A stretch of DNA of 64,000 bases. Origin: Arthrobacter sp. M2012083. GTDB taxonomy: Bacteria; Actinomycetota; Actinomycetes; Actinomycetales; Micrococcaceae. Below the pieces are notes generated by a model. That model saw only the letters and a list, made by a program, of their open reading frames with translations, did not search any database and was not told the origin of the DNA. Below, one piece after another: positions 58,662-64,000 of the stretch. Each line of letters begins with the position of its first letter. Position 1 is the first letter of the stretch. The translations under genes and the position numbers were made by a program. The stretch lies in assembly GCF_000281065.1 (NCBI RefSeq), contig NZ_AKKK01000062.1, forward strand, positions 124,001 through 188,000. The letters are read 5' to 3'.

Positions 58662-59599
58662 TGTTCCTCCTTCGCGACGTCGCGGATGTTGCCGCCGGCG
58701 AAGCGGACATAGATGACCGAGACCACCATGACGGTGAGGAAGGTCAGGATGGACAACGCCGAGCCTTCGCCCACCAGCCGGTTTTCGCGTAGCTGTGTGT
58801 AAGCCAGCATGGACATGGACTCGGTGCCGTTGGCGCCGCGGGTGAGGACGAACGGCAGGTCGAAGACGCGGAGGGCATCCATGGTGCGGAAGATCGCGGC
58901 GAGGACGATCGCCGGGCGCAGCAACGGCAGGGTGATATTGACGAAGGTCTGCCATTTGCTGGCACCGTCGAGTTCTGCGGCCTCGTACGTTTCGGCGGAG
59001 ATGACCTGCAGGCCGGCCAGGATGATCAGCGCCGCAAAGGGCGTGGTCTTCCAGACGTCGGCCATGACGATCACGGCCATCGCGTAGCCGTGCTCACCGA
59101 GCCAGACGACGTCGCCGCCCGGCAGTCCCAGCGCGGAGAGGACGTTGGTGACCAGCCCCATGTTGGGCTGGAACATTGTTTGCCAGGTAATGGCGCTGAC
59201 CACGGTGATGATCGCGTACGGCAGCAGAACCACCGTGCGCAGGACGGCGCGGCCCTTGAACGCGAGGTTGAGCAGGAGCGCCATGGCCGTGCCGAGGATG
59301 AGTTCCAGGCTGACCGAGAGGCCTGCAAAGAGGAAAGTCTGGCCAAACGCAGCCCACCACTCTTGGCTTGCGAGGGCGTTGATGTAGTTTTCCAGGCCGA
59401 CGAACCGGGACAGGCCGGCGGTGCGGACGCTGTACTGGTTCAGCGAGAGCCAGATCGCGTAGCCGATGGGGACCGCCGCAACCAGCGCCATGATGACCAG
59501 CGACGGCGCGGTCATGCGGAACGCGAGTTTCCGCTCGGCCCGGTCGCGGCCGCTTGTCTTCGCTGGGCCGCGGCTTGCCGGGATTGTTTTGAGTGCCAT
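58658..59599 (-). CDS. sugar ABC transporter permease (CUT1, MalF type)
   Basis: A 313-aa permease with six membrane helices. The start FRMTAPSLVIMALVAAVPIGYAIWLSL is typical of MalF/UgpA-type subunits, and the EAA loop reads TYEAAELDGASKWQTFVNITLPLL. It forms a heterodimer with the next gene product. It begins two bases after the binding-protein stop. Confidence 0.93.
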   Translation of the reverse strand: MALKTIPASRGPAKTSGRDRAERKLAFRMTAPSLVIMALVAAVPIGYAIWLSLNQYSVRTAGLSRFVGLENYINALASQEWWAAFGQTFLFAGLSVSLELILGTAMALLLNLAFKGRAVLRTVVLLPYAIITVVSAITWQTMFQPNMGLVTNVLSALGLPGGDVVWLGEHGYAMAVIVMADVWKTTPFAALIILAGLQVISAETYEAAELDGASKWQTFVNITLPLLRPAIVLAAIFRTMDALRVFDLPFVLTRGANGTESMSMLAYTQLRENRLVGEGSALSILTFLTVMVVSVIYVRFAGGNIRDVAKEEQ

Positions 59600-59601
59600 G
59601 G

Positions 59602-60912
59602 CTAGAAGCTCGCCTTGGCGGCGGTGATTTCCTCGGCCATCTTCTGCACGGCTTCCTCGGTGGAGGCGGTGCCGGAGAGGACGGCGTAGACGTTCTTGTA
59701 GATCGCCTGACTGATCTGCGGGTAGACCGGGGAGATCGGCCGCGGTTTGGCGCCCTTCACCGAGGCGAGGAGTTCGGTGGCGAACGGCATCTTCTGGAGC
59801 ACCGAGGGGTCAGAGTAGGCAGCCTCGTTGACCGGGGCCTGCGAGTAATCCATGGCCACGTGCTTCTGCCAGTCCGGGGTGGTGGCGAAGTCGATGAACG
59901 CGACAGCCCCGGCTTGGTTGGTGGAGTGGGCCGAGATCGCGAGGTTCCAGCCGCCCAGCACGCCGGAGGCCTTGCCGCCTTCCCATGCCGGCAACGGCGC
60001 GACGTCAAAGCTCGACGCCAGCGGTGTCGCGTTCAACAGCCGATACACGTGCGGCCAGTTGCGCTGGTATCCGAAGTCGCCGGACTCGTAGGCGAGGCGG
60101 GCCGGGTCTTCGTTGTAGGTGAGGACGGCGCGGTCAGCTGAGCCGTTCTTGAGCCCGTCGCTCATGAAGTTCAGGACGTCGCGGGTTTCCTTGGAGTCGA
60201 TTGTGACGTCGCCTTGGTCGTTGAGGACTTCGCCGCCTGCGCTGTAGAGCATTTCGAGGAAGTTCACCGTGAGGCCTTCGTACTGCTTGCCTTGGTAGAC
60301 GTAGCCGTTGCCGGGAGCCTTGGCCGCTTCCGCGTATAGCTGCTGCCAGGTCTCGGGCTTGGCTACCTTGTCCTTTTGGTAGTAGATCAGTCCGGCGTTG
60401 GTGAAGAACGGCGAACCCCAGTACTTGTCCTGGTACTTAGTGGTTTCCACAGTGGAGGGAATGAGCCGGTCCTTGTTGGCTTCCACCAGCTTGGTCTGGT
60501 CCAGCAGCCAGCCCTGGGAGGCGAACTCGGAGGTCCAGATGACGTCCGTGACGAAGAGGTCGCACTCCGTCGACTTGCCCTCGAGCCGCTGCACGATCTG
60601 CGTGCGGGCCTCGTCCGTGGTGGCGCCGATCTCGGTGTACTTGGCCGTGACCTTGCCGTTCGCCTTGGTGAACGCCTCTGCCGTGCCCTTGTAGATGCCG
60701 CTCGCGTCCTTCACGCCGCAGATGTTCACGGCACCGCTGGCATTAGCGCCCGACGCCGGATCGGCAGCTGCCGCTTGTTCCGCACCTTGGGGCGCGGCTC
60801 CCCCGCCGCACGCGCTGAGGAGGAGGGCTGCTGCTATTGCGGTTGCGGCTAGGGCCTTGCGGTTTGTTGCGGCTTTGTTTTGGAGCGGGAGAGCAGGTCG
60901 GTTCAAGTCCAC
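59602..60912 (-). CDS. sugar ABC transporter substrate-binding lipoprotein
   Basis: A 436-aa extracellular solute-binding protein of the family 1 type. The signal peptide ends in the lipobox LLSAC, so the mature protein is lipid-anchored. Its features WTSEFASQGWLLDQT and WGSPFFTNAGLIYY resemble trehalose/maltose-type binding proteins. GTG start (60912) with AAGGAG eight bases upstream; the longer frame to 61026 runs through operator DNA and is rejected. First gene of the five-gene sugar operon; two LacI operators lie upstream. Confidence 0.92.
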   Translation of the reverse strand: MDLNRPALPLQNKAATNRKALAATAIAAALLLSACGGGAAPQGAEQAAAADPASGANASGAVNICGVKDASGIYKGTAEAFTKANGKVTAKYTEIGATTDEARTQIVQRLEGKSTECDLFVTDVIWTSEFASQGWLLDQTKLVEANKDRLIPSTVETTKYQDKYWGSPFFTNAGLIYYQKDKVAKPETWQQLYAEAAKAPGNGYVYQGKQYEGLTVNFLEMLYSAGGEVLNDQGDVTIDSKETRDVLNFMSDGLKNGSADRAVLTYNEDPARLAYESGDFGYQRNWPHVYRLLNATPLASSFDVAPLPAWEGGKASGVLGGWNLAISAHSTNQAGAVAFIDFATTPDWQKHVAMDYSQAPVNEAAYSDPSVLQKMPFATELLASVKGAKPRPISPVYPQISQAIYKNVYAVLSGTASTEEAVQKMAEEITAAKASF

Positions 60913-61011
60913 AAGTGGCTCCTTTGGTGTCTGTGGGCGGTGGCGTTCAGTGCGCGTTTGGCTGTCCCGCGTGCTGAGGGTGGCTTCGTTGCCGGTTGTT
61001 CTTTTGTTCGG

Positions 61012-61025
61012 TGGAATCGATTCCA
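61012..61025. promoter_or_regulatory. LacI-family operator, site 1
   Basis: TGGAATCGATTCCA, a perfect 14-bp palindrome, about 100 bases before the binding-protein start. Confidence 0.85.
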
Positions 61026-61056
61026 AATGTGTTCAAAAGAATCGGCCTTGTGGCCG

Positions 61057-61070
61057 TGGAATCGATTCCA
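61057..61070. promoter_or_regulatory. LacI-family operator, site 2
   Basis: An exact second copy of TGGAATCGATTCCA, 45 bp from site 1 centre to centre and 41 bases from the lacI stop. A possible -35 hexamer TTGACA lies on the minus strand at 61104-61099, so the sites probably flank or follow the promoter of the sugar operon and could support looping or cooperative repression. Confidence 0.85.
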
Positions 61071-61110
61071 AAATAGTGTGACAGGGGCCATTGCGGGCTG
61101 TCAACCCTCT

Positions 61111-62106
61111 TTATTTCGTGGAGTCTCGGATGACGAGTTCGTGGGGGAGGAAGGTTCTGCCCTTGCGGTGTGCGCCTGGGATTGTCATGCGTTCCAGAAG
61201 TTCAGCAAAGGCTACGCGGCCCATCTCGTAAGCCGGCTGTCTGACCGTCGTTAGCTCTGGGACGCACATTTCTGCTTGGGCAGAGTCATCGAAACCTGCC
61301 ACGGCGATGTCGTCCGGGACCTTTAGGCCTGCGTCGGTGAGCTCGCGGACGCAGCCCGCGGCAACGACATCGGTCCCGCAGAAAACGGCTTCGGGGAGGT
61401 CTTTCTGTTCCAGGAGTTTCTTCGTGAGTGCTCTGCCCGAGTGGAAACCGAAGTTGCCTTCGCCGAACAGGATCTGGTCCGGCTCCAAGCCCGCTTCCGT
61501 GAGGGACTGGCGGAATCCTTCCTCGCGCAGCCGGCCGGAGCGGGCACCCCTGTGCGCAAGCATGGCCAGCTTCTTGGCGCCCGTGTCGATCAGGTGTTTG
61601 GTGATGTCGTAGGCGGCTTGGCGGTCGTCGATGGACACCCCAAAAGCTGCTTCGGCGTCGACGATTTCACACACCTGGATGACGCTCAATTGATCGGCGA
61701 CAGTGTTGACCTCGTCGTCCGGCATGGTCGGTGAGAAGATCACTAACCCATCCACAGAGCCGTTGCGCAGCATGTCCACAAGCTGTTGTTCGCGATCCAA
61801 GTCCCCGTCGGTCGCTGCGACGAGGCTGACGTAGCCGGAGTCTGCTGCAGCGTCGCCGACACCGCGGAAGACTTCACTGATCACGAGCGAGTCAAGGTTC
61901 TTAGCGAGGGCGAGGACGCGCATGGTTCGGTCTCTTCGGAGATCCCTTGCCGAGGCTAGCGGTCGGTAGCTAAGCTCCCGGATTGCGGCGTTGACCTTCT
62001 CCTTGGCCGCCTCGCTGGCAGCCGGGCTCCCGTTCAAGACGCGCGACACAGTCCCCACGGACACACCCGCCGTCTTGGCGACGTCCTGCACTGTCGGCCG
62101 AGCCAT
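61111..62106 (-). CDS. LacI-family repressor of the sugar operon
   Basis: A 331-aa LacI/GalR regulator. HTH and hinge lie at residues 3-56 (TVQDVAKTAGVSVGTVSRVLNG, of which positions 3-24 carry the recognition helix), followed by a periplasmic-binding-protein-like sugar sensor. The ATG has AAGGATAA upstream. It lies immediately upstream of the sugar transporter operon in the same direction, and the twin palindromes between them are its evident operators. The effector is probably the transported sugar or its first metabolite. Confidence 0.93.
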   Translation of the reverse strand: MARPTVQDVAKTAGVSVGTVSRVLNGSPAASEAAKEKVNAAIRELSYRPLASARDLRRDRTMRVLALAKNLDSLVISEVFRGVGDAAADSGYVSLVAATDGDLDREQQLVDMLRNGSVDGLVIFSPTMPDDEVNTVADQLSVIQVCEIVDAEAAFGVSIDDRQAAYDITKHLIDTGAKKLAMLAHRGARSGRLREEGFRQSLTEAGLEPDQILFGEGNFGFHSGRALTKKLLEQKDLPEAVFCGTDVVAAGCVRELTDAGLKVPDDIAVAGFDDSAQAEMCVPELTTVRQPAYEMGRVAFAELLERMTIPGAHRKGRTFLPHELVIRDSTK

Positions 62107-62340
62107 TCAATTATCCTTCCGCGAGCAGTGACGATGATCATTGCCACCATGTCACCTCCGTGCCTCAGCATAGCTGGAGCAGCCAAATCAAGGATGAATG
62201 CGCACCACAGGTCAGAGTGAGACGAACGCAGTTGACGTGGCAGTAACCCTCGTCGATCCATCGGAGAATGCGGCGAGCCTAAGCCAGGACGCGCCGAGGC
62301 AAGGCGCGGATGTGCGACTACCTCTCGTTACAGTGATTCC

Positions 62341-64000
62341 ATGCTTCGCCGTCTCGAACCGACCCACTCCTATCGCTCCCTAAGCAAGGGGTTCTGGTCG
62401 AACACCTTGCCTTTGGCCAGGCGCTCAGTCATCTATGGCCACAATGGCAGTGGCAAGTCGTCATTCGCATCCCTTCTTCTTGAGATCGCTTCAGACGATG
62501 CTTCCACCGAGGTGTTGTGGGAAGACGAACACGGCCAGAGCCACACTGTGAGAGTCGGGCAAGGCGCACCATCCTCCGCCATTGCTGTCTTCACCAAGGA
62601 GTGGGTTCGTAGGAACTTGTCTCAGTTCCTCGACGGTGCCACAGCCTCCCCCATCGTGACGCTGGGCGAGGAGGCCATTGAGGCCAAGGAACAAGAAGAG
62701 GAACTGTCTAAACAAGTCGAGAACCTGCGTGCCAAAGCCAAGGAGTCCGATAGGAAGCGTCAGGAGCAGCAGGCCAAGGCCAAAAAGCTGGCAACCGCAG
62801 CGCAAAACGCCATTGCCGATCAATTGCGCGAGTTCGACTACCAACGCTTCACCAAGAATCGTTTCTCCCTGCCCGTAATTGAGGGAAAGCTCCGTGACTA
62901 CAAAGGAGAGTTTCCCGATGAAAATAGGCACGCCGAGGCCCTCAAACGCCTAGGTGAGGGTGCCGCAGTCCGAGTCGGGACCATCACAGAACCGCCTAAA
63001 GTCATCTCGGCCACTCTGGACCGCCTCGGTCCTTTACTCTCAGAGACTCCGACACGCGTCGCCCTTGAAATGCTCGCGACGGACAATGGCAGGCAGACCT
63101 GGGTTGAACACGGCTTAAAGCTCCATGAGCAATTGGATGTGTGTCTTTTCTGCTCGAACCCACTCACAGACGAGCGCCGGGAGGAACTCGCTAAGCACTT
63201 CGACCAAAGCTGGCTAATCATCCGCGAGCGTGCGCACTCGCTCCTGCAATCGATCCAGCAGGCAAGGGGCAGTCTTTCGGATTGGTTCAGCAACCTCCCA
63301 GACCCGTTGGAAGTATCCAGTGAGCTACGAGACGCGTTTGTTACACATCTCCACATGGTCAAGGATGCCGTAGCAGTACGACTCAAAGTTCTCGAGGACA
63401 TCGAGAGTGCGTTGCACGCCAAGGCGGACGACCCGAGTATCACACTGCCAGAACCCGACTGGGCCGCTCTTAACGAGAACTACACAGTGGCCCCGCTTCA
63501 ACAGGCCGTGGAAGAACACAACAAACAGGCCGACGAACATCTTCTCGTAGCGGAAGCTCGTTATGAGACGGTTCTTGACCATATAGTCGGTTCCCGCAGT
63601 GACGCCTTCCGCAGTCTTGAGGAGCAAACTCGAACCGCGCAGGCGGAGGCGAAAGCGGCAAATGATGGCGCTGACCTGGCACAGCGTACCCTCCTGGCCC
63701 TCCGCCAACAGAAGTTCTCCAATAGTCAGATGGCCAAGACCCTCACCACTGATCTAGCTCGTGTCTACGGGAAAGACCATTTGAGCGTTGCAGTGACAGA
63801 TGACGGAAAATCCTATGCATGTCGTCGCGGGGATGACCCTGCTACCCATCTAAGCGATGGGGAACGCACAACACTTTCGTTGCTCTACTTCCTCCGCAAA
63901 CTGGAGGATGAAACCGTTAGCGGTGATAAATCCGCGCGCATCGTCGTAATAGATGACCCATCCAGTTCACTTGACCGGGAGGCCCTTTTTGCGACTCATC
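62341..64000 (+). CDS. AAA ATPase with zinc-hook-like CxxC (AAA_13/RloC type), partial at right edge
   Basis: At least 553 codons, open at the window end. Walker A is YGHNGSGKSS (about residues 32-41). A charged coiled coil follows (about 110-165), then CLFC (about 268-271) in a second helical segment, where Rad50-like zinc hooks have CxxC. The ABC-type signature is LSDGERTTLS and Walker B is RIVVIDDPSSSLD. This is the AAA_13 layout shared with PrrC/RloC anticodon nucleases and other defence ATPases. The C-terminal effector lies outside the window. The ATG at 62341 has no clear ribosome site. Confidence 0.8.
   Translation, partial: MLRRLEPTHSYRSLSKGFWSNTLPLARRSVIYGHNGSGKSSFASLLLEIASDDASTEVLWEDEHGQSHTVRVGQGAPSSAIAVFTKEWVRRNLSQFLDGATASPIVTLGEEAIEAKEQEEELSKQVENLRAKAKESDRKRQEQQAKAKKLATAAQNAIADQLREFDYQRFTKNRFSLPVIEGKLRDYKGEFPDENRHAEALKRLGEGAAVRVGTITEPPKVISATLDRLGPLLSETPTRVALEMLATDNGRQTWVEHGLKLHEQLDVCLFCSNPLTDERREELAKHFDQSWLIIRERAHSLLQSIQQARGSLSDWFSNLPDPLEVSSELRDAFVTHLHMVKDAVAVRLKVLEDIESALHAKADDPSITLPEPDWAALNENYTVAPLQQAVEEHNKQADEHLLVAEARYETVLDHIVGSRSDAFRSLEEQTRTAQAEAKAANDGADLAQRTLLALRQQKFSNSQMAKTLTTDLARVYGKDHLSVAVTDDGKSYACRRGDDPATHLSDGERTTLSLLYFLRKLEDETVSGDKSARIVVIDDPSSSLDREALFATH

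Overview
The window is high-GC chromosomal DNA that reads like a soil actinobacterium of the Micrococcaceae (Arthrobacter/Paenarthrobacter type). The grounds are Micrococcaceae-like protein sequences, frequent GTG and TTG starts, DUF1992 and DUF1304 proteins, PL11 and GH16 polysaccharide enzymes, and a LacI/CUT1 sugar locus. No tRNA, rRNA, CRISPR array, integrase or intact insertion sequence was seen. The left edge cuts a penicillin-binding protein and the right edge cuts a large AAA ATPase.

Layout. 1-8.1 kb: PBP end, a 73-bp tandem repeat, a glutamine amidotransferase divergent from an MFS pump, an ammonium transporter behind a GlnR-like box, a DUF1992 protein, and a SulP transporter fused to a beta-carbonic anhydrase. 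8.3-11.5 kb: a tight three-gene unit (acyl-CoA dehydrogenase-like protein, PIG-L deacetylase fused to a NodS-like methyltransferase, GT2 glycosyltransferase) of unknown product. 11.5-22.8 kb: adenylate kinase paralogue, ArsR/SRPBCC pair with a start-codon operator, secreted rhamnogalacturonan lyase, processive GT2 with a mini LAxTG protein, GH16-like secreted protein, Nudix, a decayed hydrolase/regulator pair, MOSC protein. 22.9-28.4 kb: heterodimeric ABC exporter, an XRE/MmyB regulator and a P-loop protein.

28.4-35.2 kb holds an acyl-derived small-molecule locus: AvrD-family protein, KAS III (FabH) and acyl carrier protein in one operon. It is flanked by two flavodoxin-fold oxidoreductases, a HAD phosphatase, an HxlR regulator, a type II thioesterase-like hydrolase and a second alpha/beta hydrolase. 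I infer a syringolide- or butenolide-like signal. 35.2-39.9 kb: CYTH/CHAD protein, a set of small acidic or membrane stress-type proteins, and a thymidylate-kinase-like protein. 39.9-42.7 kb: an NrtR-type Nudix regulator divergent from an SPFH protein and an NAD-kinase-like protein, with two operators between them.

42.9-44.7 kb: secreted gamma-glutamyltransferase. 45.0-48.1 kb: a daptide-type RiPP locus (methyltransferase, short LEELE-leader peptide ending in Thr, iron-type dehydrogenase, aminotransferase, recognition-protein-like ORF) in which the aminotransferase has lost its N-terminal half, so it appears to be a decaying cluster. 48.4-53.1 kb: acid transporter/acyl-CoA synthetase/enoyl-CoA hydratase operon with a divergent LysR. 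53.2-55.8 kb: DUF1304, AAC(2')-like acetyltransferase, rhodanese and a membrane protein. 55.9-62.1 kb: sugar ABC transporter with a Gfo/Idh/MocA dehydrogenase, a ThuA-like protein and a LacI repressor with twin operators. 62.3 kb-end: AAA ATPase of the AAA_13/RloC type, possibly a defence gene.
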